This document shows positions 46,148-60,000 of a stretch of 64,000 bases of DNA, piece by piece. The translations under genes were made by a program, and so were the position numbers. Position 1 is the stretch's first letter. The number at the start of each line of letters is the position of its first letter. Source of the stretch: Agroathelia rolfsii (Eukaryota > Basidiomycota > Agaricomycetes > Amylocorticiales > Amylocorticiaceae); NCBI GenBank assembly GCA_018343915.1, contig JABRWF010000006.1, forward strand, positions 1,364,001 through 1,428,000. Reading direction: 5' to 3'. A model generated the notes under the pieces. The model was not told where the DNA came from, did no database searches, and worked only from the letters and a program-made list of their open reading frames with translations.

Positions 46148-49100
46148 ATGTCTCAAGGCAGCGACTCCCAATCGACCATCTCTCCCCCAGCATCTCCTAT
46201 AACACACCCCAATGCAAACCAAGGTGTAAATAATACTGGCTCAGCTGATGCAGCTAGTGCTGCTAAACGTGCGAGCCAGCCCCGCCCGTTTCGCTTCAAG
46301 TGGGACTCTGCTACGGTAACGCATAGTCAAGGTCCCGGTAGCGTCTCAGAGGCAACAGACATACGTGGAGATTTCGTCCATGGACAGGGCAATCTGCCCA
46401 TGTCACTGCTGCGGAATGCTTCGATGGCAAGTCTAGCGCTGGGCGCCTTGCCTGCTCACTGGAGCAGCTCCAAGCACGGCTTTCACGGTATGTAGCTCTC
46501 TCAGCCCATATAATTCACGATGATGTGTTGACATCACATCCTTACGTCTACTAACGCAAAAAATCGTGCATACAGCAATATCTACCATCTTAAACAACCC
46601 GCATAAAAGCCAGGATCCTCCCAAGGCGCATTCATCCCTACCCTCTGTCCCGCCTGCGAATCTACCCCGTATACGGCGTAAGGACTTTGATAGCTACTTG
46701 CGTAACATCACCCCAGAATGGGAGCAATTTCAAAAGAACATGGAGCTCGGTCGCGAGGGCGTTGCACAGTTGGAGGCTGAAGGATCTTCATCACTCTTCG
46801 CTATCGACGATGGTGCTTCGCCCCCACCGACGCCGTCGACAGCGCGAACTCCGGTTGGCACATCAATCAAAGACAAACCCCTCCCACCTCTCGAGAGCGT
46901 TCCTGCTGTATTCTTTGAGAGTACCTTTGACCTAAGCAACCCCAAGACATTCGATGCCATTATCGAAGGTTCCTCACTTGAAGATATCTCTCCCACTGCC
47001 GCGTCATCTTCGGACCACGATCCAGATGCAGGCACCGTCTCACTTGTAGAGCGTCTCAGCCAGCACGCGGATACGATCGAACAGCATCTTGTGCGCGAAA
47101 TCTCGGTTCGCTCGACGTCCTTCTTTGCCGCACTGGCAAATCTGCAGGACCTGCAAACAGAGTCTGCCGCATGTCTGGAGCGTATCGGACGTTTACGTGG
47201 GCTGTTGCGTGAAGTTGATGAGGGGAGTGCCAAGCGTGGACTGCAAATAGTACGCAGGCATGCGCAGAAGCGGAATCTTGCTCGCGTCGGGGAGGGTGTT
47301 GGTATGATTGCCGAGGTAGTGGAGATGACAGGCGTGGCGAGAAAGTTTGTCAGTGCAGGACAGTGGAATGAAGCACTGAGAGTGTTGTCCGAGATAGAAT
47401 CACGGTGGGATGTGCTTGAATCAACTGCCGAGACCAGCAGCGACGCAAAGCAAGGCCATCGCAGGATGATATCCAAAGATTTACCTACGTTACCCCATGA
47501 AGGAAGGCTATCCCCCATTGTCGACTCGCCAGTAGAGATGTTACCAGGGTCGCATTTACCGCCATCTTCGACGGACCTGCAGCTGCCTGTACCCCAGACA
47601 ACGACAATAGCAACACCATTGTCGTCGCTGCAAGCATTTGCTTCTCTACCTTCTCACTTGCAGGAGCTCACATTAGAAATTGCAACCGCCCTTACATCGG
47701 AGGTCGTTGATGTCCTGCGCACTGATTTACACGAACGCATTGCGTCTTCTACTCCCGGCGATAAATTGGATAGCATGTTGCGAGACCGGCTGCAACCATT
47801 GTTGCATGGACTGTTGCGTACAAATCATGTCCAACAAGCGGCTTTGTCTTGGAGAGAGGTGGTCACAAACGAGATCACAGTGGTAGTATCAAAGGTGGGG
47901 TTTTCAATTTAGGTTACACTAACGCACTTTTGACGGTTTACCTAGCATATACCCTATGACCTGGACGAAGAGAACAGGCCTGCTCAAGAAGATAGCAAGT
48001 TAGGCAACCTTAAACCATTTATTGTCTGTTTTTGACTTGAAACGCGGTTTTTAGACCAGGACTTAGTAGCCATCTGCAAGGCATGGAAGGCCCGCAGTTC
48101 CTATCTCTGCTGAAGAAAGTTCATGTTAGCTTGCTCCGCGGCGTGGAGGGTTTGCAGTCCCAGGAGAATGTTATTGTACAAGAACTAGAACTAACCAGGT
48201 TATTTATCGTTTCTAAATATGTCTCTGTAACGATAAATGACTTACCTTGATTCTAGATCCTCATCTTCATCTAGCATTGATATTCAGGCATTGCAAGAAG
48301 AGTTATCGGACATCCTCTCTTCTTTCGCAGAACTCGCGAACACTCAGGTAGCCAAAATCGTGTCGCTGCGCTCCGAACAGAATACTGCACTTGAATTGGC
48401 GAGCTTCATGGAATTCTTCAACGAAACTTGGAGCTTCGTCGTTCAGTGTGAGATCCTCTCCCGGCGCATGATTGTTGGGTTGCGGGGTGTGGTCGTTAGC
48501 CAGGTTGGTTCTCCATTTATTTCTCTCCGAGAAGACGGTCTTAATTCAGCGAACCTGCATATAGGCCAAAGTCTTTTTGCAGACATTCCACCAAGCTCGC
48601 CTGTCCATGTCTGCGAAGTTGGTGGAGGAAGAACAATGGAGCGCAGTAGACATCTCAAGGCAAATCCAGCATATCGCCGATATCCTCGTTGACTCTGCCG
48701 TACACGACCCACCCGAACTCAAATTAACGAATAACCCGACTTCGCCGTCAACACTAGCCCCTTCATCTCCTTCCGCCCCACCTCCTCGGCCGAAGTCGCC
48801 CGTCTTGCTTCCTTCGCAAAATTTGCACAATATGAATGGTAGCATCTCCGCGTCGTCCGCAAGCGCGAAGCACCTCCGAATTGAGGAACGCGCATACTAC
48901 GCGGTATCTGCGACTACGGAAGTCGTCGGCCTTCTGGCGGATTACCTGCGGATCGTCATCGGCGTGCCGATGCTAACGACCGACACCATGTCGCGTACTA
49001 TTGAATTTTTGAAGGCGTTCAACTCGCGCACGTGCCAGGTGGTATTGGGCGCCGGCGCGATGCGCTCTGCTGGACTGAAGAATATTACAGCGAAGCATCT

Positions 49101-51532
49101 TGGTGAGACGTTGTTGACCGCTCTATTTCGCTTCTGGAACGCGCTAATGCTAAGTTATTCTTCAGCACTGGCATCGCAATCATTGTCTATTATGATTGCC
49201 CTAATCCCATATGTGCGCGAGACGTTCCGCCGACACCTTAGTCAAAAGCAAGCTGTCATCCTTGTCGAATTTGACAAGTTAAAACGTGTAAGTCAATGTC
49301 CTTATCTTTTGCTCTCGCTTCCAGTCACGCCTCGCCATAAACCCCCATGATATGTTCTTTTCCGCGTTTTTATTAAATTTGTTTCAATAAAAACTTATCG
49401 TCCTACTTTTTTTTTTTCTCTGACCGATTCATTGGGACTCATTCTGACTCATTTTTACGTCGCTCGGGCCTGGATCGTGAATTACACAGGATTATCAGGA
49501 ACACCAGCACGAGATTCACGCCAAGCTTATCGCAATCATGGGCGATCGATTGTCGACACATATTAAAATGTTTCAGGTACGCTTTTGATTATTCTCGTTG
49601 CCTCATTTTTTCTTCTCCCCTCTCTCGTTCGTCCTGTCCTTTGCGGTGGGCAACTCTTTTTCTTAATACTATGAGCACAACGCGCCCGCGCGTCTAAACG
49701 CCTGACGTCATTACTCTCTGCAAACTTGACGCGTCGCTAGACACGTGGAGGATGCAATGAGATGATGACGTCACTCAACTTTATTTTTTTTCTCTCGCCT
49801 TCTTCTTACATGTCGCATCTTACTTTTTTTTTTTTTGACGTCTTTTATTTGGCTGTGATCATGTCTCTACTTTTCGTGTTGCTGATGATGACAGTGATGG
49901 CGTGCTCATGGACATTTTACAGGCCATCGACTGGTTACATCCTGGTCCCGTGAACATGCCAAGCGGGGTCAGTGATTATATGGAGGTGCTCGTGAGGGAA
50001 ACTGTGACGTTGCACAAGGTGCTGTCGCGGTACCTGCCTGTGGGCGTTGTGGAGGTAAGTTGTTTTATCCCCGCGTCATTGCTGCATTGTACTCTTTTTC
50101 CGCTTCTTGTTTCAACATACGTCACCTGCTTGTCCTTCCCCGCATTTTTCTTGTACTGCACGTGCTGTATTGTTGCGGGCGTAATTGCGAGTGCGGAGGA
50201 TTCCCGTCCGTCACATGCATCCGTGATACCTGATGGGGCTGTCGACAAAACAGATATATTCATCTAAATTGGTCAACCACTGCGTCATTTCTTTCTCTTT
50301 CTACACGTCACAAATTTCTTCCCGTGCCCCTTTGCCCTGTTTGCGATTCGAGCTCACTCACATGCCCCACATCATAGGACGTCATGTCTCGCGTCTTCGC
50401 CGAGATCAACCACCGGCTCGCGAAAACGTTCGGAGAGGTTGATTTGCCCAACGTGGCGGCCAAGGAGAGGTTAGTCCAGTTGCTAGTTTTCAGTTTCTCG
50501 GTTCCGTCCTCTCCTTTCACCTTCCTCGTGTCGTCACATGGGAATATCATTATATGTGACAAGGCGGAGGAGGAAAATCTAACAGCAACCTTTTTAAAGT
50601 TTTATTTTTGTATTGTCTATTATCTGACCGCAATATCTTTGTACAGATTGATTGGGGACGCGAGATACATGCATGCCAAGCTCTCGGGGCTCAAGAATGT
50701 AACCGGTCTGAGCAATATGCTTGAGACTGTTATGTCTGAACGACGCGTGACACCTCCACAACAACAGCAGCAGGCAGGCGCTTCTAATACTGCATCGGGC
50801 ACCGTTGGCGCGACAGCATCAGCGCCATCACCACCAGCGACGAATGGGACGACACCCAGCGCGCCTTCACGTTTAAAAAGTCTGTTGTCGCGCAGCACCT
50901 CCGGCTCGTCTTCGAACGTACGTTCGGCGACGCTACCGCCGCCTGCAACGACAAGCACGATGGCCTCCATGGGCGAGGAGAGAGCGTCATCGCCGGCAGG
51001 TGCTACCGCCGCTGCATCGTCATCTTCCCCTATGGTGGTGCCATTCCAGAGTCCGTCTGTGATCTCCTTGGGAGGTGTGTCACCTCATACACCTTCACCG
51101 GCACCACCGCCCCCACCGCCCGGATCGTCCGATGGCTCAAGTCACATGAAGAGTGCCCTGGAGCAGAGGCTGAATGGGCTTGTGGCATCCTCCTCCTCGT
51201 CTGGTATTACTCGCACTTCTTCGGGTGATAATCTTATGCTTGAGCAACAGCAGCGGAGCGAGTCTCCGGTTTCTTCTAATGCTGCTGGTACGGACGGTAG
51301 GCGTATGAGTGCTAACGGGTACGGTGGATTCAGGCAGATGAGTATGACGAGCCCAAACAACCCAGATGCCGACACGTTTGCCGGATCATCAGCGTCGCCC
51401 GGTGCTACGCTCAGTCCGCGGCTGGGCGAGGACCGCTCGTGGTCGCCTGGCTGGGCCTCTCCTCGGCGAGGACCATCACGTGTGCCGTCCCCCGTGCCAT
51501 TGGACCTGCCAGTAGAAGTGGAGCAAGGCTGA
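46148..51532 (+). CDS. VPS54: GARP tethering complex subunit Vps54
   Basis: Tethers endosome-derived vesicles at the late Golgi. Ten exons: 46148-46487, 46576-47894, 47946-47998, 48055-48198, 48257-48503, 48583-49287, 49490-49576, 49923-50054, 50378-50469 and 50647-51532, about 1334 aa. N-terminal core: RIRRKDFDSYLRNITPEWEQ and SLVERLSQHADTIEQHL. Middle: LTLEIATALTSEVVDVLRTD and HLQGMEGPQFLSLLKKVHV. C-terminal body: ERAYYAVSATTEVVGLLADY, AIDWLHPGPVNMPSGVSDYM and VTGLSNMLETVMSERRV. The last ~270 residues are a Ser/Pro/Ala-rich low-complexity tail, much longer than in yeast. Introns widen near the 3' end (203-346 nt). Confidence 0.94.
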
Positions 51533-53616
51533 AAAAGGGCAATAAGTAAGGCACCAGGTTCAGCTGTGACTGGTGGTGGTGATATGATGGCGGCGGTGAG
51601 GATGATGATGATGACAATAATGATGATGATGACTGTATTTCTTTTTTGCCATCTTTATCTTAGCTTTGGATGGGGGGATTTATTGTTTGTTGTGGGGATG
51701 AATGAATGGACTGATGTGAATATACATTTTTTTCTATGTGTTTCTTTTATGTTCTTTCATGTTACTCTAATCTGTTCTCTTTCGCTTGGTTGCTTCCATT
51801 GTTATGTTTTCTGTTGTTGGTATTTCTATATCTTTCTCCCTGTCTTTGAGATAGATCATTTTATTGTATACTTGTGTGTGTGTTCTCTTCGGAGAAGGGA
51901 GGAGCGGCGTGGTATAATAACGCTGATACGAGACCATACTCTGGGGCTGAATGAATGAACTTTGAACGTGTGTGTCTCTAAACTATGTTTCGAACCACCG
52001 AAACGGTGTACACATGTGGATCGGCACACACTACGCTCGCGCCCGCGAAAGAAGCGCATGCGTGTTTTTCTTTTCCAAAAAAACGGCGGAAGCTCCTCCC
52101 CCCCCCCTCCCCCACTCGCGCCTCATGCGTGTCTCAGATCTCCCTCTAAGAATCGCGCATGTGCGTTCTTTTGTTCTTCCGTCTCCCTCTTCTCTTTCCT
52201 ATGACTGATAGACGTGACAATCCGGGGTATATGATATACCAAAAAAGACCTAGAGCCGGTCATCGTCATTTTTCTGTGCGCTGTTGCTTGCCATGTTGTG
52301 TCGTTAGGGTTGCGTCGCCAGACTAGATTGCACGTGCACATGTAAATATATATTATAGCTCATCACGGGATGGGGGGGGGGGGAACGGCTACTATTTCTC
52401 CCTTATATTCTATTGCTTTATTTATTTCTGGACTTCCATGGGAATGGCCGAACAGCTGCGAAGGAGATGGAACGGAAACTGTAATAGAGTCTACAAGAAT
52501 TATGGGGTGATCACACCCACAGACACACATATTAGTGGGCCCATTTAGCGCGGTCATGAGCCCCGGGGTGCGCGTGCAATGCGAGCGAGGACCTCTTGGG
52601 TCTCGGCGGCGGCGGAAAAATTTAGTTGATGGGTCGCCTGATCGGTCGTGCGTATGTGCGTATATGTAGTGTGTGGTGAGAAATTTCGGGCGTAACTGCA
52701 AGTGGCCAGTAGTTGGATGGAATGATGTGCGATGGTATGATGATGATGCCCTGTGCTGAGCAACGCATGCGGCCGAGCTCTTTGGTAACCAACTCAGTTC
52801 TCGTTTGCCCGCGCGTTCTCGCCCTTGATGCATAATGACGTGATGCATTCCGTGGGTGACGCTGATGCTGTCAACTCTCGCGCGTTGTCTCGCCCAGGGT
52901 TTTTTTTTCTTTTTTTTCTGGGGAATGACTCGGTCAATTTTATTTAGTTATTATTATTATATCTGGCATACTATATAGCATAATATTTTACATTAGCGAG
53001 TATACAACTAACGTACGCTAGTGGAGGGGAGGGGGGAGGGATACTAGGGTCGTCATATGCATGGTGTATAACGCTATATTAGCCTTATGCTAAACATCAC
53101 CCCAGTGGGGAGGTGGACTCTCGGAGGAGGGCTGCAATTGTATGTACCCAATCCATGGCAGATCCAGTATGGAATCAGCCATCATCGGACTAATCACTGG
53201 AATGGAGACTGGGCTGGTACACATGTGGCCGGCCGACGATGGCTAGCTGACTGGAGAGAGACCCAGCACGGTCGTGGGCCGGCCCAGGGCGATGATGCCC
53301 AGGCGATGGTGCCAACGGGCAAATCGAAAAACAACGTGGGCGAGGACCATATCAGGCAGGGAGCGAAGACTGGTCTGGAGGCGTGACAAGAGTGTGACAG
53401 ATCGACAATAAATAAATAAAATTCTTTACACATGCAAAATTATCCGCCACGGACAACAGAAGTGTCGATGATTTCGGTCGGAGGTAGTATATAACCTCTT
53501 CCTCCTCCTCAGCCTTCTCCCTCCTCCTCCTCCCCCCCCCCCCCCCGGTTCATGTCGACATCGCCCAGCCGCCCAATCCTATAGCACTTTCTGTCCCCTC
53601 TCCATCTATCTGCCCC
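51533..53616. other. 2.1-kb intergenic stretch with simple-sequence tracts
   Basis: No gene supported. (GAT)n-like repeats lie at 51600-51640, a C/T tract at 52095-52115, a G-run at 52373-52384, a T-run near 52900, a G-rich block at 53023-53040 and a run of about 14 C at 53532-53546 after (CCT)n. An isolated 99-codon frame at 53087-53386 has no motif. Confidence 0.5.
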
Positions 53617-55208
53617 ATGTTTGAGGAAATCTGCTTGACATGCGGCAAGCCTCTGCTTGACGATGGGTTCGTTTATTTTCCTCTCCTCGCTCTCTTTCAT
53701 CCCTCCCCATGTCATGTCTCCTCATCCTCGACTTTTTCAGGCGTGCATACTGCAGCGACAACTGCCAATCCGTAGATGTCTCATCCCCTCCTGCTTCAGA
53801 CTCCACATCAAGCAGTGCATGGTCCTCTCCTCATCTCGACTACACCCATGGCGGTGATGTACCGCCTCTGCTGCCTTCTGTTCTCGACACAGCACCTTTT
53901 TCTGGAAGCAGCTATCATCGCAACATCAAGAGAAACACTCCCAAACGCTACTCCGTCTCTTCCTCCTCTGCTTCCTCTTCCGGCACCTGCCTCACAGACG
54001 AGGAAGATGTTGATTCCACCACCTGGGTCGGCACACACGACGACTATCATCATTATCCGGAGAACCCTTTCTTCCCTAGCGAGCACAAGTTTGTCATACC
54101 CCCTAGCCAGCGCGAGTTCTTCTCTAAACCTTCCCGGCTATCATACGCTCGCTATCCGTCGGCCACCAACAATAAGCCTACCGTCACCCTATTCCATCGC
54201 CGATCAGGTGATGCTGCTCATGGCCAGATGACAAGCCGCAGTGCGTCTTCGGCTGCGTACTCTCCTTCCCCTCCCCATCACTCCTCGTCTGCGCGCGAGG
54301 ACTCCGTGAATCTAGCCCAGCCCTCGACTGGTCATGGTGTATCTCACTCTCATCCCCATCCATCATCCGCGAAGCTCCTTTTGGAACACCGAGAGGCACA
54401 ACAACAAGACAATCATGATAAAGACAAGGATAAGACCGCCAAGACGAGGCGTACGCGCAACCGCGCCAGTCTCCCTGCGTATTTCTCCCTCTTGCAGATC
54501 GGAACTTCATCATCATCATCATCTTCTCCCACGACCGCGACCGGCACTCGCCATTCACCGCACTCGTCTTCATCTTCATCTGGTGCTACGGCCGGCGCAC
54601 GCCTGTCACCGCCGACGCCCAAGATGGCGGCTATGCGCGTCCTGTCCGGACCCGTTCTTCAGCCGATGCTGACTACGTCAGTGATCTACGCTAGCGATAG
54701 CAGCAATCTCAATACGCCCGTGGCCCCTGCCGCCACGGTGGAAAGGACGCCGCGCGGACGCAAGCGTGAGCCGGATGCATCGTCGCGGCGTCGCAGCCGC
54801 CTGCCCGAGTCGCGATCTCGCTCGAGATCGCGTTCCTCTCGAGGTCGCGAGCGCTCATCGAGGCGTGGCCCGGAGACGACGACGGTCAACCGCGGTAGTG
54901 TCGAGCAAGTGTTTGATTGGTCCGTGGTGGCGCCCGTGCGCGGACGTCCTGCGAGGCGCAACAGCTCGCCGATGGCCAAGGAAAAGCTTGCCTCGACGTT
55001 GTATCCGGATAACGATACTGTCGCAGCAGCGGCAGCGGCGGTGGCGAAGGCCGCCGATGATATGCAACAGCAGCAGCAGGAAGGAGAGCGACGTGGCAGG
55101 TACAAGCCCGAGGAGCTCGCCAGGCATACGGATTTGAATGCACCTGGCTTTGGCTATGGTCGAAGCGGTCTTCTCAACCGACAGTCAAGGACGCGAGGCG
55201 TGCGTTAA
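53617..55208 (+). CDS. Ecl1-type zinc protein (lifespan regulatory factor family)
   Basis: The short N-terminal Ecl1 motif is split by one intron: exon 53617-53666 gives CLTCGKPLLDDG, and exon 53741-55208 gives RAYCSDNCQSVD, so C-x2-C...C-x3-C. In yeasts Ecl1-family proteins bind zinc and lengthen chronological lifespan under nutrient or zinc limitation, probably in the nucleus. Total 505 aa, far longer than the yeast members. The rest is Ser/His/Pro-rich, with RSRLPESRSRSRSRSSRGRE (SR-like) near residue 390 and poly-Ala plus poly-Gln near 460. No other domain is seen. The ATG at 53617 was taken because the Cys motif starts at residue 6. Confidence 0.7.
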
Positions 55209-57040
55209 GACGTTTTCGAGAGAGAGAGAGAGCCGACACATGCGTTTTTTTTTTTGTGTCCATTCATCGATATCCATCCCTTCACCCCTACTCATCCATC
55301 CCTGATCTTTACTATCGCCATCTCTTTCTCCCCGGTTTCAAAAATGCCGGTCACGCCTGTTGGCCGCGAACCAAAACGAAGGAAGCTTCATGGAAAGCTC
55401 TGATCTAAAAAAGCGACCCTGAACCGCACGCGCATGTGCATACCTGTCTCATTGTCCTAGCTCTTTCATCCCAAAAAAGGCCTACGTGCGGAACCGCGTT
55501 TTTTTGTTCCCTCCTGCATATATCGTTCTTCTACATCCATTTGCAACTATCATCGTCAGCATCATTGTCGTTTCTTGTTCGCGTGCACATATTATCATAT
55601 CACATCTTTGCAGTATTATACAATCCTTTTTATATCCTGACGTTTTCTTTTCTTTTCTTTTTGGATCTCCCTCACCTCTCACTAGCATTACCCATCCTTC
55701 GCTTCCATTGAATCAAATCTTCAACGAAAAATCCTTTTTCTCTCCCCTACCTCAATGCATCTCAACATGTTCATACACTGCATGCTCATTTGTTTTTTTT
55801 TCTCTCTCTTCTCTCTCACTATGCAAAAAGAGAGTATTATGATGATATATGATCGGGAACCCTTGTTGAATCTTGCAGCCTTTTTCTTCGCATTTTATTC
55901 ATCAACAGTTTTTACTTCTTTTACTTTTACCACTACCATTACTACTACTCTTACGATTAAGATCAAACCACTTTTTTTTGTCTCTCTCTTTACTACCGGC
56001 ACTACTGTTACTATACATACGCACGCAATTAGCACTCTTTTTTTTTTTTTTTTTTCTTCCGTCATTCTATCATAGGGCTTTTCTTTTACTCATTAGCACT
56101 GCACGCACATACGTACACACAAATATCTTCGCATTTGCATTTGTTATATATCTATTTCGAATTTCATGATCGTCGGGTTCCTGTGAATGTATACATTTTG
56201 CAATGGAAGAGTGGCACTGTCATTTGTCGCTCCAATCGCCTTACGTCGACTAATATCTAACCTCTTGGTTGGGGGCTTACGTCTTCTCTCAAAGCGATTC
56301 GCCACGGATGCACTGGTGTATGTAATAAATACGCACATGTATGCATACGCACGCCATTATCCGAGGGCCTCGTGTTGAGTGTGTCCGTGGATACTCAGAC
56401 TCTCAGAACGTTATCTATCTATCTTTTATTTCTTTTTTTTTGGAAAATAACCCAAGCCTGTGGAGAGAAGGGAGAGTCCGAGAGATAGCGGTCGGCGGTG
56501 GAACGGGTATGGGTGAATGAATCCGGGTGTCTTTCGTCGGCTGCTAGCCTGCTATCAGTCTAGTGTGTGTGTGATTACCTTGGATTATTACCTGACACTT
56601 GTGATTATTACTTGGCTACTACACTCTCTTACTTACCTGTTATCGCTGCTTTTCTGTCTCTCTCGTCTCCCCCTTCAGTTCCCTTGTCTCTCCACCTGCC
56701 CCGACAAAGACGAAGAACAGAGAGGATATTAATCCCTGCTGTTCAACACTAGCCCCCAATTCAGTTCTCTTCTTGGGAGGGGATTAATTAACGCAATTGT
56801 AATATAACCTACCCCACTCACCTCACACCACCACCACTTCTGTCCGTCATTATCGTATTTCGTCCATCGGTCAAAGGAAATTAGTTAGAAGGAAAAAAAA
56901 AAAAAAAAAAAAGGAAAACAGAATACAAGGAATAAGGAATAAGAGAATAAGAAATTGTAACTGTTATTCCATATTACCCACCATCAACAACAACACGCAC
57001 CCCGGCCGCTGCCCGCTCCCACCACAATTGATCCCAACAG
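55209..57040. other. 1.8-kb pyrimidine-rich leader/intergenic region
   Basis: Contains the 3' flank of the Ecl1-type gene and very probably the long 5' leader of the WDR26-like gene. T-runs and CT-rich blocks are frequent, and a 22-base A-run lies at 56893-56914. An upstream first coding exon of the next gene may hide here (acceptor at 57039-57040). Confidence 0.5.
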
Positions 57041-60000
57041 CGACCACCCGACTTTCTCCCTCCCGCGGGACAGCAGCAGCCGCTCTTCTGTGGGACGACC
57101 GTCTCAGCACGCCTTTTCTCCCCGCGGACAGCATATTGTAGCACTGCCAGTCGACCAGCAGCAGCAGCAGCAGGGTGATTATCTTTTAGGCGATCATCAT
57201 CGTCATCATCATCATCAACAGCAGCAGCAGCAGCCACAGGGATTGACACACCCGTCATTGTCTCTGCCGTTCCCCCAGACGAACGCTACACCGTCGACGA
57301 TAACGACAACGGGTCCCATTCCCGACACTGATATCATTCCTGTTACTGGTGGTCCTACCAGCTCTCTGGCTTCTACCACTACCCCCACCCACACCTCCAC
57401 TTTATCTTCTTCCACCACCACCACTACCACCACCACCACTACCACTTCCGCCGGCATTATCCACGCACCCGTCCCAGGTGCTCTTCCAACCTCCGCTTCG
57501 ACGTATTCGAGCACTACTATTGCGCCCGATCCCATCGCCTCCTCCTCCTCATCTTCCGACGCTATTCTCCTGCCTCTCCGGCGCGCGCGCTCCGTATCTG
57601 AAGAGTCCGAGGAGACGTTAGGATCACATCCATCTCGTCCTGGTATGTAGCATTGCTTTCCTCCTTCGGCTTTCATTATACATATCATTATTATTACTTC
57701 TATTACTTCTTTGTTTCTACCTTTCATTTCTATCCGAGCTCGTTCCGCTATGTTTATGCCCAGAGTTTCTTTTTTCCTGTGTGTATGGGCATGCACATGT
57801 GCCATTCCCATCATGATGTCTTGTGGCTCGATGAGTAGCTGCATACACAGGAAAAGACAGCGATTGTATTTCATCACTTCTCTTTCATCTTTGTAACGGA
57901 TGAAATTGATTTTTTAACCTTGTCCTCTCCCTTCTTTTCGCTTTTATCCTTATCGTGCCCTTATGCTGACTCAACCCCGTCTTCGTAAACTAACCTATTG
58001 GTTGACTGTTGTAGCTTCATCGTCCGCTAACCGCGCCGCGAAACGACCCAGATTGGAACAGGAGGAGGAGAACGTGGACGGTGAATATCAACAAGAACAA
58101 GAACAAGAACAAGAATACAACAATCAACAGCTTTCTGATAATCTCTCAACGACGACGACGATGCGATTGACCTCGGATCAAAACGATACGTTCCACCACC
58201 GCGAGGGTGACGGCTACGAATACCAAGATGCTGCTGCCGCTACGGGGATTGTGCCTGGTGGCGCAGGACCCTCCCAGTCGGCGCATGGCACCATCCCTTC
58301 GTCTTCCTTATCCTCTTCATCATCAACAGCAACATCATTCACCGCGTCCACATCGTTTTTGCCGTCATCTGCTGCATCGCTGACTAATGGAAACACGACG
58401 AATGGCCATACCCCGTCGGCAGCTGCTGCCACATCGAATGGCGTAAATGGTAACAGCACCGTTGCATACGGAAAGAGGCCTGCCGTGCGGAAGGTCGACT
58501 TGCCCGGGCGGAAGCTTTATGATGACTCGATGATAGATAGGGAGGAGTATATTCGTTTGGTCATACAGAGTTTGCATGATGTGGGGTATATGTGCGTTTT
58601 TTCTTTCTTTCTCTCTCTCTCTCTCTATCTCCCTGCATGGTGACTTTGGACCCGGCTCGGTTTGTTTGACTGATTCACGTGTTTATTGTGTGTGTTTTTG
58701 TAGAGAGTCGGCCGCTACACTGGAGGCGGAGTCGGGATACAAGCTCGAAGAGACAGAGGTGTCCGATTTTCGGCGGTATGTGCTCGAGGGAGTGTGGGGC
58801 AATGCCGAGGCATTATTGCACAACTTCATCATTGATAAGGAGTCTTTACTGGTCAGCTTTTGGTTCTTGTTTTCCCTTCCTTGTTTGTTCCAAAAAAAAA
58901 AAAAATTCAAGCGAATTGGTTCTTTTTTAGGACGCTAAATTCTTGATAAACCAACAAAAGTATCTCGAGCTTCTGGAGGCGCAAAAGATGACCGAAGCGC
59001 TTTATGTGTTGCGCAATGAGCTGGCGCCGCTTGATGTTGGTGCGGAGCAGCTGCATGTGTTGTCGAGGCTCGTAGTGTTTGTTGTATGTCCAGAAGGTGA
59101 TTTAGTGATTGATCCATCTTTACAGTCTCATTATGTGCGTAAACGCAACGGAGCTGCGTCAACGAGCAGGCTGGGATGGCACGTCGGGCAAGTCAAGAAG
59201 ACAACTGTTGAACGATTTACAACGTAAATATTTTATCTTTTCTTCCATCAAATATTCGCACTTCAACGTAGTCATTTCTCGTGTGACGATTAGGATATAT
59301 CCCGTCATCAATTATGATTCCTCCCAGGCGGATGTCGCATTTGTTGGAACAAGCACAAGACTACCAACGTCAATATTGTGTCTACCATAATTCCGTGCTC
59401 GACAGCTCTTCGTCCCCGCTCTATTCAGATCATTCTTGTGACAAGGACAACTTCCCGCGTGTGACGACGACGATATTACAAGTCCACTCGGATGAGGTCT
59501 GGAATATTGAGTGGTCCCATAACGGGTTGTACTTGGCTAGCGCAAGCAAAGACAAATCGGCTATCATATGGCGTATAGGTGTAAGGCCCATCTTCCCACT
59601 TCTGCGTTATCTTTGGAATGATCCGCGGATGCTAAGGCGCAAATATCGTCCTTTTTTTTTTGTTTGCAGTCCGAGCCAGAGTCCTCGTCACGCGACTATG
59701 CCTCACAGACGATCCTAGGCGACCATCCCGATCCGGTTGGGTGTTTGTGCTGGTCCTTGGACGACAATTACCTGCTGACGAGCTGTGAGAACCTTATTCG
59801 GATGTGGGACGTCAAGGTAAGTGCGCGTGTGATCTGCCTGTCTGCCTGGCTATGCAAAAAGTTTTGATGATTTGGTTCTAACACAAAATTTCCCCATTTT
59901 GGCGTCATCATTGTCATTTTGTGTTGGTTGTTACCGCTTTCGCTCAGACTGGCACATTAGTGCATGACCTCAAGCAACACAGGGAGATGGTCACCTCCAT

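Noticed and set aside
46730..47518. 262-codon frame antisense to VPS54
   Set aside because: Mirror of a confirmed exon; Ser/Arg-rich with no motif.
53087..53386. 99-codon + frame in the 2-kb gap
   Set aside because: No motif, no splice partners, Gly/Trp/His-rich as expected from local base composition.
57215..57877. 220-codon antisense frame with poly-Val
   Set aside because: Produced by the ACC/CAC repeats of the WDR26-like exon on the other strand.
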